Assembly: GCF_001571385.1 (NCBI RefSeq)
Contig: NZ_BCNW01000001.1
Span: forward strand, 1,116,001 to 1,180,000
Length of the DNA: 64,000 nt
DNA from: Methanofollis ethanolicus
Lineage (GTDB): Archaea > Halobacteriota > Methanomicrobia > Methanomicrobiales > Methanofollaceae
Direction of reading: 5' to 3'
Below the pieces are notes generated by a model. It was not told the DNA's origin and made no database searches. It worked only from the letters and a program-made list of their open reading frames with translations. This document shows, one piece after another, positions 8,260 through 16,779 of this stretch. Positions within the stretch are counted from its first letter, which is position 1, and every line of letters starts with the position of its first letter. A program made the position numbers and the translations under genes.

Positions 8260-9351
8260 ATGAATGTTTCCAGATGTATGATCATAGTGCAGAAGGAGTT
8301 TCCCGACCACCTCACCAGCAAACGCTTCTTTGTCATCCTGGCACTCTTCCTGATCATCTCGGTCATCGGGATCTCCCTGGGTATCGGAGAGTACGACAGA
8401 GACCTTGCAGCGTACCAGGAAAAGATAGCGGCTGTCGAAAGCAGCGGAGTAACCGGGTGGATGCCCGACAGACCTTCTGTGCTCTCCGTATATTCCTCCA
8501 TCTCAGACCAGAGCATCATTATCGAGGCGGTCCTTGCGATCGTGGCGGGTTTCGACCTGGTCTCAAAAGAGAAAGAGATGAAGACACTCAAGACCCTCCT
8601 CTCCCACCCGATCTACCGTGACGAGGTGATCAACGGCAAGGCGATCGGCGGGGGAGCGGCAATTGTCCTCGCAATCGGTCTGGCCCTCCTTGTCTCCCTT
8701 GCAATGCTCCTCATCGCCGGCATCATTCCGACCGTCGACGAGTTCTCCGCCATCGCCACCTTCGGGGCGGTCTCGATCCTCTTCCTCCTCATCTATTTCT
8801 CCCTCGCCCTCACCCTCTCCACTCTTGCACGGGACAGCGGGAGCGCGCTCATCGCCACCCTCGTCGTCTTCATCATCCTCTCATCCCTCCTGCCTCTCGC
8901 AGGCGAGATCGCCATCGACACATGGGCGGGTGAGCGACCAGATCCGCCGTACGTGCAGAAGATCATAATGTCTGAAAGCGGGGCCATGATCCCGGTCGAT
9001 ACGGATGAACAGGACCCTCAGGGAGAGAAAGAGGCGATGAAGACGTACGAGGCCGAAGCAAAGGTATACTATGAGAAGAAAGCGGCCGTCACCGCCATCG
9101 TCGAGGCGGCTTCCCCGCAGACCAATTATAAAAAGATCACGGAGGCGGTCATCGATCCCTATCGCGTCGTAAAGATGCAGAACAGTCCGCAGGGCCCGTT
9201 CGGAATAGTTGTCACCGACCCGGACGCCACGCCGCCGCACTTCACGGATGTCCTCGCAGGCCTCTGGGGGAACATCGCCCTGCTCCTCGCCCTTCCGGGC
9301 GTGCTCTTCCTCACCGCCTACCTCTGTTTCATGAGGATGGATGTGCGGTGA
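8260..9351 (+). CDS. ABC-2 type permease subunit, orphan paralogue
   Basis: 363 residues from ATG 8260, chosen because the family N-terminus (CMIIVQKEFPDHLTSKRFF) begins here; in-frame ATG 8170 would add 30 atypical residues. The topology is that of the protein at 2603: first helix, an extracellular segment, the hallmark FDLVSKEKEMKTLKTLLSHP loop, four central helices, a ~120-residue charged loop, and a C-terminal helix ending LPGVLFLTAYLCFMRMDVR. No ATPase gene is adjacent. Substrate unknown. Confidence 0.85.
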   Translation: MNVSRCMIIVQKEFPDHLTSKRFFVILALFLIISVIGISLGIGEYDRDLAAYQEKIAAVESSGVTGWMPDRPSVLSVYSSISDQSIIIEAVLAIVAGFDLVSKEKEMKTLKTLLSHPIYRDEVINGKAIGGGAAIVLAIGLALLVSLAMLLIAGIIPTVDEFSAIATFGAVSILFLLIYFSLALTLSTLARDSGSALIATLVVFIILSSLLPLAGEIAIDTWAGERPDPPYVQKIIMSESGAMIPVDTDEQDPQGEKEAMKTYEAEAKVYYEKKAAVTAIVEAASPQTNYKKITEAVIDPYRVVKMQNSPQGPFGIVVTDPDATPPHFTDVLAGLWGNIALLLALPGVLFLTAYLCFMRMDVR

Positions 9352-9392
9352 GACTCCGGAACAGGCACTGACATGCCCCCTCCCTGCCCCTC

Positions 9393-9641
9393 TCAGACGA
9401 TATATTCCAGCAGGATAAGGGCGAGGAAGAAGATGGCGGCGATTTTTACGCCGTCATAGAAAGAGTACCGCATCTGTGTCCGGTTTATCTCATCCTCATC
9501 GGGCGGCGGCGGGAGTTCCTCCTCCGACTCGACGACAAAAGACCCGGTGTACCCACACCTCTTGCACCTGTACATCGTCCCGGCATAGCCGCCGAGCACC
9601 TCATAGAGGTCGATGCTCCCACACTTCGGACACCTGAGCAT
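9393..9641 (-). CDS. Zinc-ribbon protein with C-terminal membrane anchor
   Basis: 82 residues. A four-cysteine zinc ribbon (CPKCG at residues 4-8, CKRCGYTG at ~26-33) is followed by an acidic, Pro-rich linker (EEELPPPPDEDEIN) and one C-terminal hydrophobic helix (IAAIFFLALILLEYIV). This implies a tail-anchored protein with the zinc ribbon in the cytoplasm. Stand-alone gene, convergent with the permease at 8260. Function unknown. Confidence 0.8.
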   Translation of the reverse strand: MLRCPKCGSIDLYEVLGGYAGTMYRCKRCGYTGSFVVESEEELPPPPDEDEINRTQMRYSFYDGVKIAAIFFLALILLEYIV

Positions 9642-9885
9642 GGGGGAAACTCTCGCTACAAGATTGTATAAAACTATAGAAGGGCGAGCTCTGGAAAGAC
9701 CCTCCAGATCGATCCCCTTTTCCTATTCACTCAGATCTTTCCTGATATGAGTAAGAATAAATGGACGAGTTCTGGATTTTTTTGTCTTTGAGGATCCTGT
9801 TGGGACAGGTGGAGAGAGGAAAAGGCCGTTCCAGATCATAGTGCAGGAAGGATCTGAGAACCCTCCCGCACCATAACCCTAGAAT

Positions 9886-10794
9886 CTATACAAAATAGGC
9901 TTTTTTGAGGAATTCACCAGAATGTGCATCGATCCATGCCGATCCGGGTTCGGCTTCATTTTCCTGGAGATACGAATCATTGAAACGTATCCACCACGTC
10001 AACCTGATATCATGACAATCATTCGTCCCTGTTAGATAATCCATATCAACCCAGACAAGTCTTGAGGAGATGACCGTGATATCGGTAGAATATTTCTCCT
10101 TCATCAGGTCCCGTACAATCTGTTGCGCCTGGCTGTCCTGTATGCCGGGCATCGCAGTGACTGCGATCTTTTCTTCAGGCATCGTCCAGGTCTTCTGATA
10201 ACTCATGACGTCGCCGGTTTCAGGATTGACGCCCACACGCACACCATCCGAAAGACAGGGAATTCCTTTGATGATCCTCCAGAAGTGAACAGAATATTTT
10301 CCAGCCAAATCTTTTGCACGAGGAGGCCTGTATTCAACCTCATCAAAGAGGAGTTCACCTTTGATATTCTGGGTCTTGATATAATCATCGGCAATTTGCT
10401 TTGCCTCATCAACCGTGATCTCTTCTCTCGTCACGGTCTTTTTATCTGCTTTTCCATAATAGAAATCAAGTTCTCCAGTTTTAGGATCAATCCCTACAAG
10501 TAGATTGTCACCCTCTCCGGTAATGACACTGAATTGCCAGATCTTCCCATAAACGTGATCCTGGATGAGCCCCCCAGTTACTTTTCTAATCGTTATATCT
10601 GGAATGCTCATCTCTGCACTCTTTATTGCATCCTCCTTAGTGATGGAAACCGCTTCATCGACAGGGTCCAGGTATAATGGTGTTTTTGGTGTTATCTCCG
10701 CTCCTACCCTATCAGGTGATGCAGATGAGAGTACAGGTACGGCCACTATAACCATACAAACGATAATAACTGCAATTATGATTTTACGCATCAT
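9886..10794 (-). CDS. Exported PepSY/YcdB-like domain protein
   Basis: 302 residues with a near-perfect ribosome binding site (GAGGTGAA) and a signal peptide (IIIAVIIVCMVIVAVPVLSS). PepSY-like units end in LVGIDPKTGELDFYYGK, VRVGVNPETGDVMSYQK and AWIDAHSGEFLKKAYF. It begins 6 nt after the stop of the possible peptidase at 10801, so the two form an operon. PepSY domains are known as inhibitory or folding modules of peptidases, which makes a pairing plausible but unproven. The gene is clearly AT-richer than its neighbours, suggesting transfer. Confidence 0.75.
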   Translation of the reverse strand: MMRKIIIAVIIVCMVIVAVPVLSSASPDRVGAEITPKTPLYLDPVDEAVSITKEDAIKSAEMSIPDITIRKVTGGLIQDHVYGKIWQFSVITGEGDNLLVGIDPKTGELDFYYGKADKKTVTREEITVDEAKQIADDYIKTQNIKGELLFDEVEYRPPRAKDLAGKYSVHFWRIIKGIPCLSDGVRVGVNPETGDVMSYQKTWTMPEEKIAVTAMPGIQDSQAQQIVRDLMKEKYSTDITVISSRLVWVDMDYLTGTNDCHDIRLTWWIRFNDSYLQENEAEPGSAWIDAHSGEFLKKAYFV

Positions 10795-10800
10795 TTCACC

Positions 10801-11496
10801 TCACCAATTCGAGGGGGCCAAACAAAGATTCGTATCCCCAATAATTTCATAATTCTCAGTACCACCCGGAGAACCAAGTTCATTTTCAACTCTACCTAAC
10901 GCATATTCAGCAGCATTTGATATTGGGATATCAAGATATTTCGCTCTCCCAAAGAATTCAGAACAGAACTTAGCAGTAAATATGGTCTGAACTGAATCTG
11001 AATAACCAAGATACGCGTTAAATCCCTTATCCACAAAGGCATCGCCAAGATCTGAATATTTTGCAGAATTACACGCACCAGCAAAGATAAAGTAGCCGCC
11101 AGAGTCCAAATAGGAATCTACGTCAGATGCACTCAGATAACTGCTATCTCCGAAAGTCAGATGGGAACTGGAACCAGATGTACCTCCATGGGACTGAACC
11201 GCAACGATGTTTGTACTGGACGACAAACCATTAATATGGCCAATAAAATCCTGATCTGTGCTAGAATAGGAGTAATCGGATACACCCTGCACCCAGAATA
11301 TATTGTAAATAGAACTTTTTGTTTCATCCATTCTGGCATTGATGTAATTTGTTAGGGCCGGTTCTGTCGGATCCTGATATGCTCGTGTTCGATCAACAAG
11401 GCAATCATTGTATGCACTCACGCAGGGTATTACAAAGATACACAGTAGTACCAGGATCATACCGAGAGCATATGCTCTCCTGTTTTTTTGCGCCAT
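10801..11496 (-). CDS. Exported protein with clan CD (caspase/gingipain-like) peptidase signature
   Basis: 231 residues with GGTGATATC before the ATG. The signal peptide is residues ~10-28 (LGMILVLLCIFVIPCVSA). The remainder shows the two blocks typical of clan CD peptidases: a hydrophobic strand ending in His-Gly (NIVAVQSHGGTSG, His near residue 101) and a second ending in Ala-Cys (GYFIFAGACNSAKYSD, Cys near residue 141), followed by a short helix. It is shorter than most C11/C25 enzymes and has no prodomain or anchor, so either a minimal secreted peptidase or an inactive relative. It is followed immediately by a PepSY gene. Base composition is AT-rich compared with the surroundings. Confidence 0.6.
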   Translation of the reverse strand: MAQKNRRAYALGMILVLLCIFVIPCVSAYNDCLVDRTRAYQDPTEPALTNYINARMDETKSSIYNIFWVQGVSDYSYSSTDQDFIGHINGLSSSTNIVAVQSHGGTSGSSSHLTFGDSSYLSASDVDSYLDSGGYFIFAGACNSAKYSDLGDAFVDKGFNAYLGYSDSVQTIFTAKFCSEFFGRAKYLDIPISNAAEYALGRVENELGSPGGTENYEIIGDTNLCLAPSNW

Positions 11497-11653
11497 GATA
11501 TCACCTATTTATCCGAAGATGGGTGCGACCCAAAGGAAAGGGCAACCTTTTCTGTCCTCAGGCCTGGTGCGAGCCTGGATCTCTGAGATTGGGGAGGAGA
11601 AACTCGCACACAAGGATACATAGGGGGAGACACACATAAACCCACGGAAAACC

Positions 11654-11669
11654 TTCGGAAATTTCCGAA
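11654..11669. promoter_or_regulatory. Perfect 16-bp palindrome between HTH and peptidase genes
   Basis: TTCGGAAATTTCCGAA is its own reverse complement. It lies 25 nt beyond the stop of the HTH gene and about 160 nt upstream of the peptidase start. It could be an operator for the peptidase operon, or a transcription-termination hairpin of the HTH gene; no long T-run follows it. Confidence 0.4.
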
Positions 11670-11693
11670 AGAAGAATCGAGGCTCGACACCAG

Positions 11694-12185
11694 TCACGCC
11701 GAAATTTTCCCTCTCCTGCGACAGAAGGCCAGGTAGCCCAGGAGCCCCCCTATTGCGAGAAGAGCGATCCCGACGATGAGAGGAGATAGGTTCGCGTCTC
11801 CATCCTGATACCAGCCGAGGTCCTTCGGCCCCAGGAGGTCATACAGGTACAGAGCGATTGTACTCAGTCCGGCAAAAACCGTGAGGGCCGCAGTTGCGAG
11901 GACGACGAGCACCTTCACCTGCTTGTTGGGATGGAGGATCGCCTTCCCGTCTGGAGTAAGCGCGTAATACACCCACCTGTGCCCGTCGTTCTCAGAGACC
12001 ACAAAGCCCGCTTCCACAAGATGAGTCATCTGCTCATGCACGGTCGAGAGGGCGAGATCACATTCTCCGGCAACCTCACTGAGACTCAGCCGGCGCCGGT
12101 CAAGGGCCTTGAGGATCGCCACCCGAGTCTGAGAAGCGAGCACTTTGCATCGGTTCCGGTCCAGGACGAGCGTTTCTTCGGGCAT
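11694..12185 (-). CDS. Membrane-bound ArsR-like winged-helix regulator
   Basis: 163 residues. The N-terminal winged helix spans residues ~10-85: LASQTRVAILKALDRRRLSL, then the recognition helix in LALSTVHEQMTHLVEAGFV, and the wing in HRWVYYALTPDG. Two C-terminal membrane helices follow (VLVVLATAALTVFAGLSTIALYL and LIVGIALLAIGGLLGYLAF) with a basic cytoplasmic end. This is the inverse topology to the regulator at the left edge. It is divergent from leuC, and the shared spacer (12186-12310) holds promoters both ways. Its targets may include the peptidase-PepSY operon directly downstream. Confidence 0.8.
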   Translation of the reverse strand: MPEETLVLDRNRCKVLASQTRVAILKALDRRRLSLSEVAGECDLALSTVHEQMTHLVEAGFVVSENDGHRWVYYALTPDGKAILHPNKQVKVLVVLATAALTVFAGLSTIALYLYDLLGPKDLGWYQDGDANLSPLIVGIALLAIGGLLGYLAFCRRRGKISA

Positions 12186-12310
12186 TCAGAGGAGGTACTC
12201 CCGGATATCCATAAAGATTTTTATCTCTGTTCTTTTCCGATCCTTGCACCGGCCGCCGCCGACCCCAAATAACTTAACTGCGAAAAACTCCTTATTTTGG
12301 TGATCACAGC

Positions 12311-13564
12311 ATGGGAGCAACTCTCGTAGAGAAAATTTTCTCCACCCGGTGCGGGAAGGAGATAGAGGCAGGCGATGTGGTGATGGCGGCCGTGGACCGC
12401 GCGATGATCCATGACATCACTGGCCCCCTTGCCATTCAAAAGTTCAGGGAGATGGGCGGAGAGAGGGTCTTTGACCCGGCACGTATCGTAATGCTCTTCG
12501 ACCACCAGGTCCCGGCTGATTCCATTCAGGCAGCCGAGAACCAGAAGTTCATGCGGGAGTTTGCACTTCGCCAGGGAATTCACAACTACGACCTCAGGGA
12601 GGGCGTCTGCCACCAGGTGGTCCTGGAGAAAGGGCATGCCGCACCGGGCGAGATCGTCGTCGGTTCGGATTCCCACACCTGTACCTACGGCGCTGCCGGC
12701 GCCTTCGCGACCGGCATCGGTTCGACAGACATGGGTTTCGTCCTCAAGTTCGGCGCCCTCTACTTCAGGGTGCCGGACTCGATCCGGGTCGAGGTGAACG
12801 GTGCCTTCGCTCCCCGTGTCGGGGCAAAGGACCTCATCCTCTCGATCGCCGGCGACATCGGTGCGGACGGCGCCACCTATCAGGCCCTGGAGTTCACCGG
12901 CGAGACCTTCGAGTCGATGCCGATGCCTGGCCGGATGACCTGCTCGAACATGGCGATCGAGATGGGGGCGAAGGCCGGCATCGTCCCGCCTGATGCGATC
13001 ACCTGGGAGTACCTCCGGGAACGCCGCCCCGAAGTCAGGCCCTTCCCCCTCAAAAGCGACGAGGACGCGACGTACTCGGAGATGCGCGAGTTCGATGTCA
13101 CTGATCTCGTGCCCCAGGTCGCGGTCCCGCACAACGTGGACAATGTCGTCGATGTCGATGAGGTCGCCGGCACCCACGTCGACCAGGTCTTCATCGGTTC
13201 CTGCACGAACGGCCGGTACGAGGACTTTGCCGAGGCTGCCGAAATTCTCGGCGACCGGAAGTTCTCCGACGATGTACGGGTGCTCATCATCCCGGCATCG
13301 CGGGACGAGTACATGAAGACCCTCAGGGCCGGACTGATCGAGAAGTTCGTTGAAGCAGGTGCGCTCGTCGAGGCACCCTGCTGCGGCCCCTGCATGGGCG
13401 GGTCCTTTGGCCTCCTCGCCCCCGGCGAGGTGTCTCTCTCCACGTCGAACAGGAACTTCAGAGGGCGGCAGGGGAGCACCGAGGCGGAGGTCTATCTCTG
13501 CTCCGCAGCGACGGCAGCGGCAAGTGCGATCACCGGCGAGATCACCGACCCGAGGGAGGTGTGA
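12311..13564 (+). CDS. leuC: 3-isopropylmalate/(homo)aconitate isomerase, large subunit
   Basis: 417 residues, the length of archaeal LeuC/HacA. The [4Fe-4S] ligands are present: IGSCTNGR (near residue 298) and APCCGPCMG (near 356). The substrate site [20 protein letters not shown] is also clear. It catalyses stereospecific dehydration/hydration of 2-isopropylmalate, (R)-citramalate or homocitrate-type acids with the small subunit. GGTGATCACAGC precedes the ATG and an AT-rich TATA-like CAAATAACTTAAC lies ~40 nt upstream. Methanogens use two such pairs, one for Leu/Ile and one for coenzyme B; which one this is cannot be fixed from sequence alone. Confidence 0.9.
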   Translation: MGATLVEKIFSTRCGKEIEAGDVVMAAVDRAMIHDITGPLAIQKFREMGGERVFDPARIVMLFDHQVPADSIQAAENQKFMREFALRQGIHNYDLREGVCHQVVLEKGHAAPGEIVVGSDSHTCTYGAAGAFATGIGSTDMGFVLKFGALYFRVPDSIRVEVNGAFAPRVGAKDLILSIAGDIGADGATYQALEFTGETFESMPMPGRMTCSNMAIEMGAKAGIVPPDAITWEYLRERRPEVRPFPLKSDEDATYSEMREFDVTDLVPQVAVPHNVDNVVDVDEVAGTHVDQVFIGSCTNGRYEDFAEAAEILGDRKFSDDVRVLIIPASRDEYMKTLRAGLIEKFVEAGALVEAPCCGPCMGGSFGLLAPGEVSLSTSNRNFRGRQGSTEAEVYLCSAATAAASAITGEITDPREV

Positions 13565-13566
13565 CG

Positions 13567-14064
13567 ATGCGGATCTGGAAGTTCGGCAACGACATCGATA
13601 CGGACGCGATCATCCCCGGGAGGTACCTCACCGAGTACGACCCGAAAAAGCTCGCGGAACATGTCTTCGAGGGGACGAGAGACGACTTCAGGATCGCGGT
13701 GAAGGAGGGCGATGTCGTCGTCGCCGGCAGGAACTTCGGCTGCGGGTCCTCGCGGGAGCACGCCCCTCTCGCCCTTCTCGGGGCGGGGGTGAAGATCGTC
13801 GTGGCAGAGTCCTTTGCCCGGATCTTCTACCGGAACTCGGTGAACACCGGTCTCCTCCCCCTCATCTGCCCTGACACCGGGGCGCTCCTTGAAGGGCACG
13901 ATCTGACGGTCGACCTTGCAGGTGGATCCCTGGAGTCTGAAGGGGCCAGGTACCCGTTCGAAGCGGTGCCGCCCTTCATGCAGGAGATCGTGGACGCGGG
14001 AGGGCTGGTTGAATATGCAAAACAGATGAAGGAGGTAGAACTGTGTACAAAGTCGCAGCAATAG
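13567..14064 (+). CDS. leuD: 3-isopropylmalate/(homo)aconitate isomerase, small subunit
   Basis: 165 residues, starting 2 nt after the leuC stop with GGAGGTG ahead of the ATG. Family motifs are [16 protein letters not shown] near the N-terminus and the active-site loop [15 protein letters not shown]. The specificity loop after the first motif reads YLTEYDP. Published work on methanogen homologues associates this loop with substrate choice (YLRT-like for homoaconitase); the sequence here is neither the classical isopropylmalate nor the exact homoaconitase form. The 3' end overlaps the next gene by 22 nt. Confidence 0.9.
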   Translation: MRIWKFGNDIDTDAIIPGRYLTEYDPKKLAEHVFEGTRDDFRIAVKEGDVVVAGRNFGCGSSREHAPLALLGAGVKIVVAESFARIFYRNSVNTGLLPLICPDTGALLEGHDLTVDLAGGSLESEGARYPFEAVPPFMQEIVDAGGLVEYAKQMKEVELCTKSQQ

Positions 14065-15155
14065 GCGGAGACGGCATCGGACCGGAGATCCTGGATGAAG
14101 GAAAGAAGGTCCTCGACGCTGCAGGAGAGAAATATGGATTCGACATACAGTGGGACGAGTTTGCCATAGGGGCCGACAGATATCTGGAGACCGGGGAACT
14201 CGTCACCGAGGATGAACTGAAAGAGCTCTCCAGATACCGGGCGATCTACTTCGGCTCCATCGGCGACGACCGCGTGACGCCCGGCATCCTGGAGAAGGGT
14301 ATCCTCCTGAAGATGCGGTTCGCCTTCGACGAGTATGTGAACCTGCGGCCTATCAGACTCCTGAACGGCGTCCAGACCCCTCTCGCCGGGAAGAAGCCCG
14401 AGGACATCGACTTTGTCGTGGTGCGGGAGAACACGGAGGACTTCTATGTCGGAATCGGCTCGCGCTTCAAAAAGACGGAGAAAAAGGAACTTGAAGTCGT
14501 CCGGGACCTGTATTCGGTGAAGTTCGGCCTTGATGTCGAGAGCGACGCCGAGGAGATCGCCTACCAGATCGGCGTCATCTCGCGGGAGGGGAGCAGGAGG
14601 GTGATGGAGTACGCCTTCGACCTGGCCGAACGCCGGGAGAAGCGGGTCACCTCGGTCGACAAGGCAAACGTCCTCTCCGACGTCTACGGCCTCTGGCGTG
14701 AGGTCTTCACCGAGGTCGCGAGTCGTCACCCGGGCGTTTCGACCGAGTTCAATTTCGTCGACGCCGTGACGATGTGGTTTGTCAAGAAACCGGAGTGGTT
14801 CGATGTCGTCGTCACACCGAATATGTTCGGCGACATCATCACCGACCTCGGTGCGATGATCCAGGGCGGCCTCGGCCTCGCGCCGGGCGGCAACATCAAC
14901 CCGAAAGGGACCTCGATGTTCGAGCCCATCCATGGGTCGGCCCCGAAGTACAAGGGCCTCGGCGTCGCGAACCCCATCGCCACCATCTGGGCCGGCGGCC
15001 TCCTCCTCGACCACCTCGGTGAGCACGAGGCGGCAGAAGGGATCGTGCGGGCGATCGAGGGGACGATTCACGATGGCGTGGTGACCCGCGACCTCGGTGG
15101 CGCGGCGAAGACCGCGGACGTCGGCGACCATATCGCAGCGCGGGTCAGGGAATAA
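14043..15155 (+). CDS. leuB: Isopropylmalate/methylmalate-type beta-decarboxylating dehydrogenase
   Basis: 370 residues from GTG 14043, with GGAGGT nearby. The isocitrate/isopropylmalate dehydrogenase fold is evident: GGDGIGPEI, then [34 protein letters not shown] and [12 protein letters not shown]. The substrate helix reads [20 protein letters not shown]. This resembles the malate/tartrate-type subgroup as well as archaeal LeuB, which in Methanocaldococcus acts on both isopropylmalate and methylmalate. It is translationally coupled to leuD. Likely step: NAD-dependent oxidative decarboxylation in leucine and citramalate-isoleucine synthesis; homoisocitrate in coenzyme B synthesis is an alternative. 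Confidence 0.85.
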   Translation: MYKVAAIGGDGIGPEILDEGKKVLDAAGEKYGFDIQWDEFAIGADRYLETGELVTEDELKELSRYRAIYFGSIGDDRVTPGILEKGILLKMRFAFDEYVNLRPIRLLNGVQTPLAGKKPEDIDFVVVRENTEDFYVGIGSRFKKTEKKELEVVRDLYSVKFGLDVESDAEEIAYQIGVISREGSRRVMEYAFDLAERREKRVTSVDKANVLSDVYGLWREVFTEVASRHPGVSTEFNFVDAVTMWFVKKPEWFDVVVTPNMFGDIITDLGAMIQGGLGLAPGGNINPKGTSMFEPIHGSAPKYKGLGVANPIATIWAGGLLLDHLGEHEAAEGIVRAIEGTIHDGVVTRDLGGAAKTADVGDHIAARVRE

Positions 15156-15208
15156 ACCCCTGCCATAAATGGCGTAGAAAAAAAGATCTTGCGAGATATG
15201 CCCTGCCC

Positions 15209-16207
15209 TCAGGCAGGGAGGGGCGCCGGCCATCCCTCATGCCCCTTCCCGAACTCTGCAACCATGAATGCCATGAACTCGCGGGCAAGGTCGGGGTGGG
15301 GGGCGGAGTTCGGGACAGTCGCCGCATACACGATGGGGGTCCCGACGCGGTCGCTTCCTATGGAGCCGAACCGCTGGAAGCCGAGTCTGACGACGACCGT
15401 ACGGTAATTATCCTGACATGCCGCAGACCCAAGGTCTATCTCAGGCGGCAGGGTGACGTACTTCAGGCCGTGCTCCTCCGCAACGCTCAGGTATTCGAAG
15501 GCATAGTCCACCCCGCCGGCGTCCAGGAGCGAGAGGAGGAAGATGCTGCCGTCGCGGATCCTGACCTTCCCGGTCTCCTGCTTGAGCACCTCGGGTAGGG
15601 TGATGGACGTGACGCCGTCCTTTTCCTCCACTGTCACATTTGGCCTGAGATGGTTCCCGAGGACGGCGTCGAAGATCTCGTCGTCCCCGTAGTATCTCTC
15701 TGCAAGAGTCGTCACCATCAGCGCCCTGTAGCCTGCGGCGTCAAGCATCGGGTTCGAGATCCCGACGACGACGTCGGGCCTCGACAGCACTTCATACCAG
15801 TTCTCTGAGGTGATCGCGTCGGCATACCTGCTCTGGTTCGTGAAAGCGATCACGACCCTGTTAGTGGCGAAGGGGGTGTACGTGTCGGTGTAATTCCCCT
15901 CCCCGCCCTCGACCGACCTGTACATCAGGTCAGGGATGAGTTCCTCATCCGCAACGACCACCAGGTCGATGTCGCGGTGGAGGTCGGTCACCTGCCTGAT
16001 GCACTGGATAGAGCCGTGCCCCTCGACCTGCACGTCCACACCAGGGTGGGATGCCTCAAACTCTGCCTCAATTTCTTCCATAGGAAGAAGAAGACTCCCT
16101 GCGGGGACGATCTTCAGGGTTGTCGGGGTATCGTCACCACCGATGCACCCGGTCGCAAGGACACACAATCCCACAAGAGCGAGGAACATGAGGGGGATGC
16201 CCCTCAT
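15209..16207 (-). CDS. Tungstate/molybdate-type ABC substrate-binding lipoprotein (WtpA/ModA-like), orphan
   Basis: 332 residues. The lipobox is VLATGCIGG (Cys ~21). The mature protein starts TLKIVPAGSLLLPMEEIEAE and continues HGSIQCIRQVTDLHRDIDLV, the ModA/WtpA signature (A/G-S-L near the N-terminus, G-S-x-x-x-x-R-Q, D-x-D-L). The second lobe has VVVGISNPMLDAAGYRAL. WtpA-type proteins bind tungstate or molybdate and normally sit beside wtpB and wtpC, but no permease or ATPase gene is present here. It is the last gene of the exported-protein operon, with ATG overlapping the preceding stop (ATGA, 16204-16207). Confidence 0.85.
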   Translation of the reverse strand: MRGIPLMFLALVGLCVLATGCIGGDDTPTTLKIVPAGSLLLPMEEIEAEFEASHPGVDVQVEGHGSIQCIRQVTDLHRDIDLVVVADEELIPDLMYRSVEGGEGNYTDTYTPFATNRVVIAFTNQSRYADAITSENWYEVLSRPDVVVGISNPMLDAAGYRALMVTTLAERYYGDDEIFDAVLGNHLRPNVTVEEKDGVTSITLPEVLKQETGKVRIRDGSIFLLSLLDAGGVDYAFEYLSVAEEHGLKYVTLPPEIDLGSAACQDNYRTVVVRLGFQRFGSIGSDRVGTPIVYAATVPNSAPHPDLAREFMAFMVAEFGKGHEGWPAPLPA

Positions 16208-16779
16208 GGGCGTTTCACCTCGATCCTATCCACCCACTTCACCCAGGCGCTCCCCTCGGTGATAGTGTCCGGTTCATCGGTGCCGACCACCATCCGCAGG
16301 GGACCGCCGTCTCCGTCGGGGATCGCCGTTCCGTTGAACTCATAGGCAAGGACCACAGTAAGAGCAGGAGAAGGTTTCTCTTTGAGGTTCTGATCTAAGG
16401 TCACAAAACCCTTTCCGGCCATCTGCTCGTCATCGAAGACCCAGTAGTAGCCGTCAGGTGCTGATATCCCTACCTGATCGCCGTCTCCAGACCCACCAAC
16501 GCGATCGAGCAGCGTTGCGAGGGTTACGCCCTTGACCGTGTACGGTCCGTACTTGATTCCGACCGTGGAGACCGCATAGCCATAGCCCTCCCAGGCAGGG
16601 AGTTCTTTGATCTCGGAGAAGGAGAGCACCTCCTCATTGGTGCCGTCAGAGATCGTGAGGTTCCAGGATATGTCCTCACCTACCGGACTGGCAGGGTTGG
16701 TAGTCCCGGTGCACCCGCAGGCGGCTGCAGCGCAGATCAGAGCGAAAACTGCCATCAAACGGACGAAACGAGTTTTCAT
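16204..16779 (-). CDS. Lipoprotein with sulfite-oxidase-fold (molybdopterin-binding-like) domain
   Basis: 191 residues from ATG 16779, which overlaps the preceding stop as ATGA. The lipobox is CAAAACGCTG. The single domain follows the oxidoreductase molybdopterin-binding pattern: LTISDGTNEEVLSFSEIKEL, GVTLATLLDRVG, GDQVGISAPDGY, VLAYEFNGTAIPDGDGGPLR, and the closing KWVDRIEV. The cysteine that binds Mo in true sulfite oxidases is missing here, so it is probably a non-enzymatic binding domain. It is next to a tungstate/molybdate-type binding protein, which makes the fold choice suggestive. Confidence 0.75.
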   Translation of the reverse strand: MKTRFVRLMAVFALICAAAACGCTGTTNPASPVGEDISWNLTISDGTNEEVLSFSEIKELPAWEGYGYAVSTVGIKYGPYTVKGVTLATLLDRVGGSGDGDQVGISAPDGYYWVFDDEQMAGKGFVTLDQNLKEKPSPALTVVLAYEFNGTAIPDGDGGPLRMVVGTDEPDTITEGSAWVKWVDRIEVKRP

